Assembly: GCA_038245175.1 (NCBI GenBank)
Contig: JBBRSR010000011.1
Span: 1 to 64,000, forward strand
DNA from: Nakamurella sp038245175
GTDB taxonomy: Bacteria; Actinomycetota; Actinomycetes; Mycobacteriales; Nakamurellaceae
Length of the DNA: 64,000 bases
Reading direction: 5' to 3'
The notes under the pieces are model-generated. The model was not told the DNA's origin and did not search any database. It saw only the letters and a list, made by a program, of their open reading frames with translations. Shown piece by piece: positions 53,710-62,214 of this stretch. A program made the translations under genes and the position numbers. Each line of letters opens with the position of its first letter. The first letter of the stretch is position 1.

Positions 53710-55025
53710 GCAAACCGGACGCCGCCGGCACACCGGGAGCCAGCACCGCCGGGGACCCTTATGTGCCGCTGAACGGCAACGGCGGCTACCTGATCAAGCG
53801 CTACGACCTCACGCTGACCTACAAGGTCTCCAACAACCGGCTCACCGCGCGCGCCCAGATCGTCGCCGTCGCCGCACAGAAGCTGTCCCGCCTCAGCCTC
53901 GATCTGGCGGGTCTGCGGGTGAGCAAGGTCAGCGTCAACGGGCGAGCGGCGGCCCGGTTCACTCAGCCCGGCCGGAAGCTGCACATCTGGCCGGACGCCT
54001 CGCTCGAGGTTGGTTCGGACATCCTGCTCGACGTGCACTACGCGGGCAACCCGACGCCGGTCGGCGGCCGGTGGGGAAAGCTCGGCTGGGACGAGCTCGA
54101 TGACGGGGTCATCGTCGCGAGCCAGCCGAACGGCGCCCCGTCGTGGTTCCCGTGCAACGACCACCCGTCCAACAAGGCCGGCTACCGGATCTCGGTCACC
54201 ACCGATTCCCGCTATCAGGTACTGGCCAATGGCGTACTGATCGGCAAGAGCACGTCGTCGAGCCAGACGACCTGGGTGTACGACCAGCCGGAGCCGATGG
54301 CGACCTACCTGGCCACCGTGCAGATCGGTCGATACGAGACGGTCGAGCTGGGCTCATCACCGGTGATCAGCCGGGCGGCGATCCCGTTGCGGCGGCGCAG
54401 TGATGTGCGGACCGACTTCGCCCGGCAACAGCAGATGATCGAGGTCTTCAGCCGGATCTTCGGGCCCTACCCGTTCGCCGGGTACACCGTCGTGGTCACC
54501 AACGACGATCTGGAAATACCACTCGAAGCGCAGGGACTGTCGATCTTCGGTTCGAATTTCGTCGACGGCGAGCGCAGTCACGAGCGGCTGGTCGCCCACG
54601 AACTGGCCCACCAATGGTTCGGCAACAGCGTCACCCTGGATTCCTGGCAGCACATCTGGCTCAACGAGGGCTTCGCCTGCTACGCCGAGTGGCTGTGGGC
54701 GGAGAACTCGGGCGGACCCGCCGCCGCCGCGATCGCCGCGCAAGCCCGATCGGCACTGGCCAAGCAGCCGCAGGACCTGGTGATCGCCGATCCCGGTCCG
54801 GGCCTGATGTTCGATGACCGGGTGTACAAACGGGGCGCACTCACCCTGCACGCGCTGCGCAGTCAGATGGGCGACGCCGCGTTCTTCCCGCTGATCCAGG
54901 AGTGGGTGGCGTCCAAGCGGCACGGCAACGCCAACACGCGCGACTTCATCGACCTGGCCAGCCACCGCGGCGGCGAGCTGAAGCTGTTGCAGCGCTGGCT
55001 GTACGAGGAGAAGCTGCCGGCTTAA
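53706..55025 (+). CDS. M1 family metallopeptidase (aminopeptidase)
   Basis: A 439-residue short M1 peptidase. Zinc motif VAHELAHQWFGN gives H298, E299 and H302, with the third ligand E321 in NEGFACYAEW (HExxH-18-E). The substrate N-terminus is usually held by a GxMEN motif; here the equivalent IPLEAQGLSIF departs from it, so specificity may be altered. It ends soon after the catalytic domain, without the large C-terminal domain. GTG start overlaps the NRPS-like gene stop (GTGA), pointing to joint function, perhaps processing the peptide product. Confidence 0.85.
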   Translation: MSKPDAAGTPGASTAGDPYVPLNGNGGYLIKRYDLTLTYKVSNNRLTARAQIVAVAAQKLSRLSLDLAGLRVSKVSVNGRAAARFTQPGRKLHIWPDASLEVGSDILLDVHYAGNPTPVGGRWGKLGWDELDDGVIVASQPNGAPSWFPCNDHPSNKAGYRISVTTDSRYQVLANGVLIGKSTSSSQTTWVYDQPEPMATYLATVQIGRYETVELGSSPVISRAAIPLRRRSDVRTDFARQQQMIEVFSRIFGPYPFAGYTVVVTNDDLEIPLEAQGLSIFGSNFVDGERSHERLVAHELAHQWFGNSVTLDSWQHIWLNEGFACYAEWLWAENSGGPAAAAIAAQARSALAKQPQDLVIADPGPGLMFDDRVYKRGALTLHALRSQMGDAAFFPLIQEWVASKRHGNANTRDFIDLASHRGGELKLLQRWLYEEKLPA

Positions 55026-55069
55026 GTCGCGCTGCTCACTGGGCCCAGATTCCTGCTCGCGCCTGCCGG

Positions 55070-55087
55070 ATTCACCCGCTGTTCATC
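55070..55087 (+). promoter_or_regulatory. PHO-box-like direct repeat upstream of pyruvate-kinase-like gene
   Basis: ATTCACC at 55070-55076 and GTTCATC at 55081-55087: two GTTCACC-like units 11 bp apart, the same spacing as at pstS. They lie 25-42 nt before the ATG at 55112, a plausible activator position. Confidence 0.5.
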
Positions 55088-55111
55088 TTGTTCGGCTGTA
55101 CTGACAGGACA

Positions 55112-56980
55112 ATGGCTATCACCGCGGATGCATCGGGGTCGCGATCAGTGACCGCACGACCATCGAACGACGTCGTGCTGGCCGACGTCGCCGAGCAGAT
55201 ACGCCGGCTTCGGGAGCGGTTGCTCGACGCCGAAGCGCAGTGGTCGGCCCAGATCGCGGGTGTCGATGAGGCCAACCTGAACAGCGCGGTGAACCTGGTG
55301 CATTACTGGGCGATCCGCCAGTGTGATCTGCGAGAGCTCCAGCAGCAGCTCGCCGCGTTCGGGTTGTCGTCGTTGGGGCGCTGTGAGCCGCACGTACAGG
55401 CCACGCTCGGGGCGATCGCCGCCACCGTTGAGGCATTGCTGCGGCACGTCAGCAGCGCCCGCGAACCTGTCGTCGGATTCGGCGACGGCCCGCGCCTGCT
55501 GCGACGGCGGGCCAGGGAACTCTTCGGCCCGGAGCCGGCTGAGCGGCAGACCCGGATCATGGTCACGTTGCCACCCGAGGCCGCGGCCGACCAATCACTG
55601 GTGCAGGCCCTGGTCGAGCAGGGGATGAACGTGGCGAGGGTCAACTGCGCCCACGACGATGCAGAGGCGTGGGCCAAGATGATCGCCAACGTTCGTGCGG
55701 CAAGCGCGGCCACCGGTCGCGAGTGCCTGGTGGCGATGGACCTACCGGGGCCGAAGGTTCGCACCGGACCGCTGGCCGATGGGCCGCCGGTGATCAAGAT
55801 TCGCCCCACCCGGGACGTGCGTGGCCGGGTGACCGGATCGGCGTTGTGCTGGCTGAGCCCGGCCGAAGACCCGAGCCCGTCTCCGCAACCGGGATTGCCG
55901 GTGCTACTCCTGCCGCAGGCCTGGCTGGCCCGTCTGTCCGTAGCCGACAGGATCGGGCTGTCCGACGACAGACGCGCCCGGCGGAAGCTGACGGTCGAGG
56001 AAATCCATCCGCGTGGAGTGCTGGTCTCCACCAGGCGAACCGTCTACATCGCCAACGGAACCGTGCTGCATGGCCGCGGGAAGATCGCCACCGTCGCGGC
56101 GCTGCCGCCCACCGAACAGTTCCTTACCTTGCGCCGAGGCGACAGCCTGGTGCTGACCCGGGACTGCACCCCGGCCGCCGTGACGCACGATGGGATTCCG
56201 CGGATCGGCTGCACCCTTCCGGAGGCGTTCGGACACGTCCAAGTCGGTCATGCCGTCCACCTCGACGACGGCAAGATGAGCGGCGAGGTGGTCGACGCCG
56301 ACGATGAACACATCACCATCCTGATCACGAACGCGGCGATCAACGGCTCGCGGCTGCGCGCGGCAAAGGGCATCAACCTGCCCGACACCTTCCTGCCGAT
56401 CGCCGCGCTCACCGCCGCCGACCGGGCGAGCCTGCCGTTCATCAGCGCACACGCCGATCTTGTCGAGCTGTCATTCGCCCGCAATCCGCAGGACGTCGAG
56501 GATCTGTTGACGGCGCTGGACGAGCTGGGCGACCGCCGGCTCGGCGTCGTTCTGAAGATCGAGACCGCCCAGGGATTCCAGAACCTGCCGGCGATCCTGC
56601 TCACCGCGCTGCGCCGCCCGCGCACTGGCGTGATGATCGCCCGCGGGGACCTGGCGGCCGAATGCGGCTACGAGCGGCTCGCGGAACTGCAGGAGGAAAT
56701 CCTGTGGCTCTGCGAGGCCGCTCACCTGCCGGTGATCTGGGCGACCCAGGTACTCGACCAGATGGCCCGCACCGGCCAGCCGTCCCGGGCGGAAATCACC
56801 GATGCGGCCATGGGGGTCCGTGCGGAGTGCGTGATGCTCAACAAGGGCCCGTACATTCTCGACGCGGTCGCCGCCCTCGATGACATCCTGCGCCGGATGA
56901 CCGGCCACCACGATAAGAAGAATGCCCTCATGCGCCCGTTACGCTCCTGGCGGCTGGCCCGTTCGTCGCTGGATTCCTGA
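55112..56980 (+). CDS. Atypical pyruvate-kinase-like protein
   Basis: A 622-residue protein. Residues 1-145 are a helical N-terminal extension of unknown role. The rest resembles the pyruvate kinase barrel and B domain: RQTRIMVTLPPEAA, GMNVARVNCAHDDAEAW, CLVAMDLPGPKVRTG, VVLKIETAQGFQNLP, MIARGDLAAECGYERLAELQ and VIWATQVLDQMARTGQPSRAE. Several usual residues differ (MLNKGPY where MLSGETA is common) and the C-terminal allosteric domain is missing. Phosphoenolpyruvate chemistry is likely but not certain. ATG follows CAGGAC; a PHO-box-like repeat precedes it. The last 53 nt overlap the convergent gene. Confidence 0.75.
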   Translation: MAITADASGSRSVTARPSNDVVLADVAEQIRRLRERLLDAEAQWSAQIAGVDEANLNSAVNLVHYWAIRQCDLRELQQQLAAFGLSSLGRCEPHVQATLGAIAATVEALLRHVSSAREPVVGFGDGPRLLRRRARELFGPEPAERQTRIMVTLPPEAAADQSLVQALVEQGMNVARVNCAHDDAEAWAKMIANVRAASAATGRECLVAMDLPGPKVRTGPLADGPPVIKIRPTRDVRGRVTGSALCWLSPAEDPSPSPQPGLPVLLLPQAWLARLSVADRIGLSDDRRARRKLTVEEIHPRGVLVSTRRTVYIANGTVLHGRGKIATVAALPPTEQFLTLRRGDSLVLTRDCTPAAVTHDGIPRIGCTLPEAFGHVQVGHAVHLDDGKMSGEVVDADDEHITILITNAAINGSRLRAAKGINLPDTFLPIAALTAADRASLPFISAHADLVELSFARNPQDVEDLLTALDELGDRRLGVVLKIETAQGFQNLPAILLTALRRPRTGVMIARGDLAAECGYERLAELQEEILWLCEAAHLPVIWATQVLDQMARTGQPSRAEITDAAMGVRAECVMLNKGPYILDAVAALDDILRRMTGHHDKKNALMRPLRSWRLARSSLDS

Positions 56981-58109
56981 CCAACCGAAGTAGCGCCCAG
57001 CCGGTCAGCGCCGCAACGGTGGCCGCCATCAGCAAGCCACCGAGCACGCCGATCGCCGTGATCGCCAGGACGGATTGACCCGGCTGCCACAGCGGAGTCG
57101 TGACCGCGGTGAAGATCAGTAGACCCGCGGTCCATGCGCCGGCGGTTGTCAGGATCCACCACCTCGAGTGTTGCACCGACGTACGCAGCACCAGCCATTG
57201 TGCGGTGCCGATCGAGGCGAGCAGCACGGCGCCGAGCACTGCCGCCACCGGGATCAGCATCACCGTCGGGAGGTCGAAGAGGCGTCCGTCGGTCAGCATC
57301 GGCACCAGGCCGATCGCCCACGCCAGTGCTGCCCCGCACGCGGTGGCGACGACCCAGCGCCGATAGTTCAGATCGGGCAGCACCCGACGCAGCACGTGAC
57401 CTTGAGCGGCGCCCAGAACCGTCCCCTCGATCGCGCCGGCCGCCACCAGTAGGACCGCCATCGCAGGGGCCGGACCACTGCCCGATAATGCGCCGGCCAG
57501 CGCCGGAACGCTGAAGCCCAGGAACTCGCCGGCGGTGACCCAACCGGTCCAGGACCGCCACAGGCCCCGAGCCGATCGGGCTTGGGGTACCGGGTCCGTG
57601 GACGACACAGTGGATGACACCGTGGACGACTCCGTGGACGACACCGTGGACGACACCGTGGATAACACAGTGGACGACACCGTGGGTGGCGCCGTGATCA
57701 ACACGAAAGGGTCATGGACTGTGGTCGGCTCGGCTGCCGGTCGGCGGCCATAGGCTGCGACGAAGCGGGGGTACTCGGTGGAGTCGGCGGTGATCAACCG
57801 CGCGGTCGTCGGCCGCCAGGCGCCCCGTTGCCACACCTCGACCGCCGCCGGCGACCGGAAGTGCCGCCACCAGCGCTTGCCCGCATGGGCTCCGACCAGG
57901 ACCACGAAGCCCCTATCGGACCTGACGCAGGAAACCGGCAACTCGATGATGCGGCCGTCGCCCACCGGGTACCGCAACGCCAGCAGACCGCCACCCAACA
58001 GGCGATGCAGCGGCGAACGCAGCAGCGCCAGGATCATCCGGTTGCCAAACGGCGCCCGGCCTGGGCGGCCGCCCGTCATCGGTGCGGGAGTGGCGTTCTG
58101 ATTGGTCAT
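56928..58109 (-). CDS. Split-barrel nitroreductase-like domain fused to a membrane domain
   Basis: A 393-residue protein in three parts. Residues 18-120 look like the split beta-barrel of the DDN/F420-dependent nitroreductase or quinone reductase family (LRYPVGDGRIIELPVSC, GFVVLVGAHAGKRWWRHFR, EVWQRGAWRP). Residues about 139-170 are a repetitive TVSS linker. Residues 180-385 hold about six membrane helices of unknown family. This fusion is unusual. Cofactor and substrate unknown; F420 or flavin is expected from the family. ATG start follows a G-rich stretch. Confidence 0.65.
   Translation of the reverse strand: MTNQNATPAPMTGGRPGRAPFGNRMILALLRSPLHRLLGGGLLALRYPVGDGRIIELPVSCVRSDRGFVVLVGAHAGKRWWRHFRSPAAVEVWQRGAWRPTTARLITADSTEYPRFVAAYGRRPAAEPTTVHDPFVLITAPPTVSSTVLSTVSSTVSSTESSTVSSTVSSTDPVPQARSARGLWRSWTGWVTAGEFLGFSVPALAGALSGSGPAPAMAVLLVAAGAIEGTVLGAAQGHVLRRVLPDLNYRRWVVATACGAALAWAIGLVPMLTDGRLFDLPTVMLIPVAAVLGAVLLASIGTAQWLVLRTSVQHSRWWILTTAGAWTAGLLIFTAVTTPLWQPGQSVLAITAIGVLGGLLMAATVAALTGWALLRLVRNPATNGPAARSVTGA
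57598..57693. repeat. 12-bp minisatellite inside the membrane-fusion gene
   Basis: Seven near-identical tandem copies of GTGGACGACACC (57598-57681) and an eighth degenerate unit. On the coding (minus) strand each unit encodes Thr-Val-Ser-Ser, forming a flexible linker. Because the unit is a multiple of three, copy-number changes would keep the frame. Confidence 0.9.
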
Positions 58110-58211
58110 CGCCCCCAGTATCGAAAGGCGCTGACCATTCGGCCAGAGCCAATGGTCCCGAATTTTCCGGGTGATGTCCGCCTGGATCCCGCCGCCCTCG
58201 TGCGCGGCGAT

Positions 58212-58895
58212 CTAGCGGCGAAGGGTGAGCACCGGCTGACCGGCCGAATCGCGCACCTCGATACGGGAGATGTCCACCGTCGACAGGTCGGTCGCCGCGG
58301 CGATCGTCGGGGTGGTGCCGGGGATGCCCCGCCAGGCGGCTACCTGCTGGGTCTGGGTGTCCCGGCCGATCACCACCAGCTGGAACGAGATGGCCGACGG
58401 GTAATCGGCCGGTTGGGGGTACTCGCAGTGGATCTCGATCTTCGTCCCCCACGCCACATCGGTGAGGTTGATCTGGGCCGAGATCGGTTGAGCTCCGACG
58501 GCGGTCATCTGGGTGCCGGGGGGCGTCTGCTTGGTCGGCGTCGATGGCGACGGTCCGAAGGCCCACACCGAAACCGCGACCAGGCAGGCCGCTGCCAGCA
58601 CGTAGGCCGCGGCGGTCGCGCGGCGCCACCGGTTGCGTTCGCGTCGAACCGAGTTGAGCAACGCCGGCAGCAATGTCGCCGGGGGCTCCTCGTCGATGAA
58701 ATCATCGTCGGACACCCGGCCGTCGTCATCGATGCTCACCCGGGACAGCAGCCCCGGCAGGCCGACCAATTTGCTTACCGCCTTGCTGCACCGTGGGCAG
58801 TCGCGAAGGTGCTGCTCGTAGGTATGCCGGTCCTCGGGCGGCAGCGCACCCAGAACGTAGGCCGCATCCCAGGTAGCGAACGGGTGGTCATCCAT
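58212..58895 (-). CDS. Zinc-binding anti-sigma factor (RslA/RskA-like)
   Basis: A 227-residue membrane protein. The N-terminal ZAS motif HLRDCPRC (HxxxCxxC) with upstream His residues binds zinc and the sigma factor. One membrane helix lies near residues 96-116 (AAAYVLAAACLVAVSVWAF), followed by an extracytoplasmic domain ending in VDISRIEVRDSAGQPVLTL. The ATG at 58895 has GGGGGT upstream; it overlaps the sigma gene by 8 nt, so the pair is co-translated. The CPRC pair makes thiol-redox control possible. Confidence 0.85.
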   Translation of the reverse strand: MDDHPFATWDAAYVLGALPPEDRHTYEQHLRDCPRCSKAVSKLVGLPGLLSRVSIDDDGRVSDDDFIDEEPPATLLPALLNSVRRERNRWRRATAAAYVLAAACLVAVSVWAFGPSPSTPTKQTPPGTQMTAVGAQPISAQINLTDVAWGTKIEIHCEYPQPADYPSAISFQLVVIGRDTQTQQVAAWRGIPGTTPTIAAATDLSTVDISRIEVRDSAGQPVLTLRR

Positions 58896-59397
58896 TGCTG
58901 ACCCCCATTTCATCCATGATCAAGCGCAGCGCGCGCAACGCGTAGTGACAACGAGACTTGACGGTTCCGACCGGCACGCCGATGTTGGCCGCCGCCTCGG
59001 CCACGGTGTGGCCGCGATAGAAGCACTCGGTCAGGGCCTCCCGATGGTCGGGCGACAGGCGACGCACGGCCTCCGCGACCTGCCAGGACTGGATGATCGC
59101 GTCGATCTGATCGACGGTTGCTTCTTCAGGCACATCGGGGGTGGAAACCTCGACCCGGGAGCGGCGAGTGCGCCAATCGTCGATCACGATCCGGCGGGCC
59201 ACCGTGAACAGCCAGGCCCGCGCGGACGCCTCGGTCTGATCGAGCACCCGGGGGTGCCGCCAGGCGCGGAGCAATGTTTCCTGGACGACGTCCTGCGCGT
59301 AGGTCCGGTCACCGGTGATCCGCACCACGTGCGACCACAACGCGCCGCCGTGCTGGCTGTACAGCACGCGCATCAGTTGCGCCTGATCCTCACTCAC
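58888..59397 (-). CDS. ECF RNA polymerase sigma factor (SigL-like)
   Basis: A 169-residue ECF sigma factor. Region 2 is DRTYAQDVVQETLLRAWRHP with the core-binding and -10 segment; region 4 is LSPDHREALTECFYRGHTVAEAA then GVPVGTVKSRCHYALRALR, the -35-binding helix-turn-helix. GTG start follows AGGAGG closely. The adjacent ZAS anti-sigma gene and the TGAAC-N16-CGTGT promoter in front suggest the SigL-RslA type of mycobacteria rather than SigK. Confidence 0.87.
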   Translation of the reverse strand: MSEDQAQLMRVLYSQHGGALWSHVVRITGDRTYAQDVVQETLLRAWRHPRVLDQTEASARAWLFTVARRIVIDDWRTRRSRVEVSTPDVPEEATVDQIDAIIQSWQVAEAVRRLSPDHREALTECFYRGHTVAEAAANIGVPVGTVKSRCHYALRALRLIMDEMGVSNG

Positions 59398-59414
59398 GCC
59401 GGCCTCCTGATTGC

Positions 59415-59442
59415 TACACGTTGCAGCATGCCCCAGAGTTCA
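59415..59442 (-). promoter_or_regulatory. ECF promoter of the sigma/anti-sigma operon
   Basis: On the minus strand: -35 TGAACT (59442-59437), 16-nt spacer, -10 CGTGTA (59420-59415). It agrees with the SigL-type consensus as I recall it (TGAACC and CGTGT). The start of transcription would fall just before the AGGAGG of the sigma gene, giving a very short leader and autoregulation. Confidence 0.65.
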
Positions 59443-59469
59443 CTCCCTGCGGTCGCCGGAGCGCCGTGG

Positions 59470-59497
59470 TGAACCGATCGGCTACTGCCGTCGTGTC
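59470..59497 (+). promoter_or_regulatory. ECF promoter of the divergent lipoprotein gene
   Basis: On the plus strand: -35 TGAACC (59470-59475), 16-nt spacer, -10 CGTGTC (59492-59497), the same architecture as the sigma operon promoter but facing the lipoprotein gene, with a leader of about 100 nt. Confidence 0.65.
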
Positions 59498-59604
59498 ATA
59501 GATCGGAAGGGGTTTGGCGGCCCGGGTCCTGCTCCGACCTTCAGATACCACGTTGCTGATGCATGGACAGTGTGCCGATGCATGGCGGACAAGGAGTGGG
59601 AAAC

Positions 59605-60228
59605 GTGATCGTTCTTCAGGTACCTCGCAGGCTATTTTCCCGCAGCAGATCGGTATCAATGGCGGCACTGCTGGGGTTGACTTTGGTGGTCGCCGGGTGT
59701 TCGAGTTCAACTCCGACGGCTACCTCGACCACCGCGGCGGCCACGACGCCGGCATCGAGTTCGGCCCCGGCATCGAGTTCGGCATCCAGTACCACCGGCA
59801 AATCCGGAAGTGCCTCGGTCCAGAGCCCTTCCGCGGCAGCCGGGCCGGCCGCGGTTGGCACCACCACCGGCAAGCTCGGCACGTTCCTGGTCGACGGCAA
59901 GGGCATCACCCTGTACATGTGGGTAGCCGACACGGACGGCAAGTCGACATGCTACGACAAGTGCGCCGGCGCCTGGCCGCCCCTGCTGACCACCGGCGCG
60001 CCGACGGCCACGTCCGGGGCGACGGCAAGCCTGCTGGGGACCGTGGCACGCACCGACGGAACGACCCAGGTCACCTACGGCAAATACCCCCTCTACTACT
60101 TCGTCAAGGACAAGGCACCCGGTGACGTGACCGGGCAGGGCAGCAATGGATTCGATGCCAAGTGGTGGGTGCTGGGCGTCAACGGTGAGCCGATTGCGAC
60201 CGAGGCCACCGCGTCGTCCTCCGGCTGA
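59605..60228 (+). CDS. Secreted-repeat lipoprotein (COG4315 type, YxFxxD motifs)
   Basis: A 207-residue lipoprotein: signal peptide with lipobox VAGC, a Ser/Thr/Ala linker of about 55 residues, then two copies of the Yx(F/W)xxD repeat, YMWVAD (followed by CYDKCAGAWPP) and YYFVKD. This is the COG4315 secreted-repeat family of unknown function, sometimes linked to redox or extracellular electron roles. GTG at 59605 has AAGGAG upstream; an ATG at 59563 is possible. It is likely controlled by the divergent sigma factor. Confidence 0.85.
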   Translation: MIVLQVPRRLFSRSRSVSMAALLGLTLVVAGCSSSTPTATSTTAAATTPASSSAPASSSASSTTGKSGSASVQSPSAAAGPAAVGTTTGKLGTFLVDGKGITLYMWVADTDGKSTCYDKCAGAWPPLLTTGAPTATSGATASLLGTVARTDGTTQVTYGKYPLYYFVKDKAPGDVTGQGSNGFDAKWWVLGVNGEPIATEATASSSG

Positions 60229-60390
60229 GGCGCGAAAGCGCCATCGGCGGCGTCGATCGGCCTGTGGGCGCAGAACCTGGCAGGATGGTCGCATGAGACG
60301 TTTGTCGCCGAGCACCGACCACAGCACCATTCACGTAGTAGCGGGTCCCGCTGGGGGGACATTGGCCGCGCTGGGGAAAGGCGCTTCCCG

Positions 60391-61347
60391 ATGACCCCCG
60401 GCGCCCGGCTTCCGACCGGTCCCGAAGGTGTCGAAGTTCGGTTACTGCACGACCTCGAGTCCGTCGTCGAGGCGAATCTCAACCGCCATCTGGCGGTCCG
60501 CAAGGACTGGATGCCACATGACTATGTGCCCTGGAGCCGTGGCCGGGACTTCGCCTACCTTGGCGGAACCGACTGGGAGCCGGGCGATTCGGAGCTGAAC
60601 CCGGTCGCCAGGACGGCGATGATCGTCAATCTGTTGACGGAAGACAATTTGCCGTCCTACCACCGGCTCATCGCCACCCAGTTCGGCCTCGACGGCGCCT
60701 GGGGCAACTGGGTCGGCCGCTGGACCGCCGAGGAAGGTCGGCACGCCATCGCCATGCGGGACTACCTGGTGGTCACCAGGGGTGTCGACCCGGTCCATCT
60801 CGAAGACATGCGGATGCAACACATGACCGCGGGCTATGACCGCGGCGAGAAAAGCATGCTGCAGACCGTGGTGTACGTGTCCTTCCAGGAGTTGGCCACC
60901 AGGGTGTCGCACCGCAACACCGGCGTGGCGACCGGTTGTCCCGTTGCCGAGCAACTGCTGGCTCGGATCGCGGCCGACGAGAACCTGCACATGATCTTCT
61001 ACCGCAACCTGGTTGCCGCGGCATTCGACATCGCCCCGGACGAAACCATGGCGGCCATCCGCGACGAGGTGGTGCATTTCGCGATGCCCGGCGCCGGAAT
61101 GCCCGATTTCCTGCGCAACTCGGTGATCATGGCCAAGGCCGGCATCTACGACCTGCGGCTGCACTACGATTCGGTGATCCAGCCGGTGCTCAAGTACTGG
61201 CGCGTATTCGATCGTGACTTCGGGCCGGTCGGCGAGGAGGCCCGCGAGGAGCTGTCGACCTTCCTGGTCGACCTGGACATCCAGGCCAGCCGATTCGTGG
61301 ATCGCCGAGATCGGACCAGGGCGCGGGAAGCGCTGCGCGCCGAGTAG
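60391..61347 (+). CDS. Acyl-ACP desaturase (di-iron)
   Basis: A 318-residue ferritin-like di-iron enzyme of the DesA/stearoyl-ACP desaturase family, introducing a double bond in acyl-ACP. Iron ligands are visible in LTEDNLPSYHR, AEEGRHAIAMRDY (EExxH) and ADENLHMIFYRN (ExxH). Length is close to mycobacterial DesA2 and related proteins. The 162-nt gap before it shows no other feature. Confidence 0.9.
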   Translation: MTPGARLPTGPEGVEVRLLHDLESVVEANLNRHLAVRKDWMPHDYVPWSRGRDFAYLGGTDWEPGDSELNPVARTAMIVNLLTEDNLPSYHRLIATQFGLDGAWGNWVGRWTAEEGRHAIAMRDYLVVTRGVDPVHLEDMRMQHMTAGYDRGEKSMLQTVVYVSFQELATRVSHRNTGVATGCPVAEQLLARIAADENLHMIFYRNLVAAAFDIAPDETMAAIRDEVVHFAMPGAGMPDFLRNSVIMAKAGIYDLRLHYDSVIQPVLKYWRVFDRDFGPVGEEAREELSTFLVDLDIQASRFVDRRDRTRAREALRAE

Positions 61348-61386
61348 TACGGGCGCCGCCACGACGGGCACCGGGCTGCGCCAGCG

Positions 61387-62214
61387 CTACGCCAGCGGAG
61401 CGAGCACCGCGAAGTACCCGCGAATCTGTTCCGCCTCCGTCGGGCCGTTCATCGGCACGGCGTGGATGACCGTCGGGCCGTCGTCGATCAGGACCCACTT
61501 GTCTGCCGGGAAGGCGCGCTCCCGCTCCTGCTCGCCGAAGTGCCCGGGGCGTGGGAGATAAGCGATAGCCCGCCGCAGCGGCATCGGAATGTGTCGCGGG
61601 CCGGCCCCCAGGCGCTGCATGTACTCCAAGTCGCTGCCGCGAAAATCGGTTTCGGCCAGGAACAGCCGGCCGCGATCGCCGACTATCACGAGCGCGTTCT
61701 GCGCCATCGCCACCTGCGCGTCGGGCTCGAGTGTGTGGAACAACCCGCGGACGAAGACGTTGGCCTCGCCGAATTGCCGCCGCAGTTCCCCACCCGCGTC
61801 CGGACGCGTGGCATCAAGCGCTTCGAAGGTGATCCCAGCTGTCGCGGCGGCCTCCGCGCGGGCGCGGTCGATGGCGCCCGGGGAGACGTCGACCCCCACC
61901 GCGCCCGCGAAGTGCGGGGCCAGCAGTCGGGTGAAGCCGCCGTTGCCGCAACCCAGGTCGATGATGGGCAGTCCCGGGTCCAGGTATCGCGCGAGAACTT
62001 CGAGGTGGGCCGGCATCTCGATGTCGGGCTCGTCCCACAGGACGTCACCGCCGTGCCCGGTTGTCCGGACGGCGCGCCAGTACCTGTCCCAGCCGACGGA
62101 CGTATTGTGTGGCGCCCGGGCCCCGAGCGCGGCCACCCGCGGCAGCATGAGCGCCCTTTTCATCCGGTTGCCGGCCCGCAACGAGAGGGCGCGGTATTCC
62201 TTCCGTAGCATCAT
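61387..62214 (-). CDS. Class I SAM-dependent methyltransferase
   Basis: A 275-residue protein with a Rossmann methyltransferase core: motif I IIDLGCGNGGFTR, acidic end of strand 2 in GVDVSPG, motif II-like EALDATRPD and FVRGLFHTLEPD. N-terminal 60 residues are basic and not conserved in the core family. Substrate unknown. ATG overlaps the GGDEF-EAL stop (ATGA), so it is coupled to the signalling gene. Confidence 0.8.
   Translation of the reverse strand: MMLRKEYRALSLRAGNRMKRALMLPRVAALGARAPHNTSVGWDRYWRAVRTTGHGGDVLWDEPDIEMPAHLEVLARYLDPGLPIIDLGCGNGGFTRLLAPHFAGAVGVDVSPGAIDRARAEAAATAGITFEALDATRPDAGGELRRQFGEANVFVRGLFHTLEPDAQVAMAQNALVIVGDRGRLFLAETDFRGSDLEYMQRLGAGPRHIPMPLRRAIAYLPRPGHFGEQERERAFPADKWVLIDDGPTVIHAVPMNGPTEAEQIRGYFAVLAPLA

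Noticed and set aside
57598..57693. Regular 12-bp repeats as a possible CRISPR array
   Set aside because: Units are contiguous without spacers, and they code a Ser/Thr linker in an open gene.
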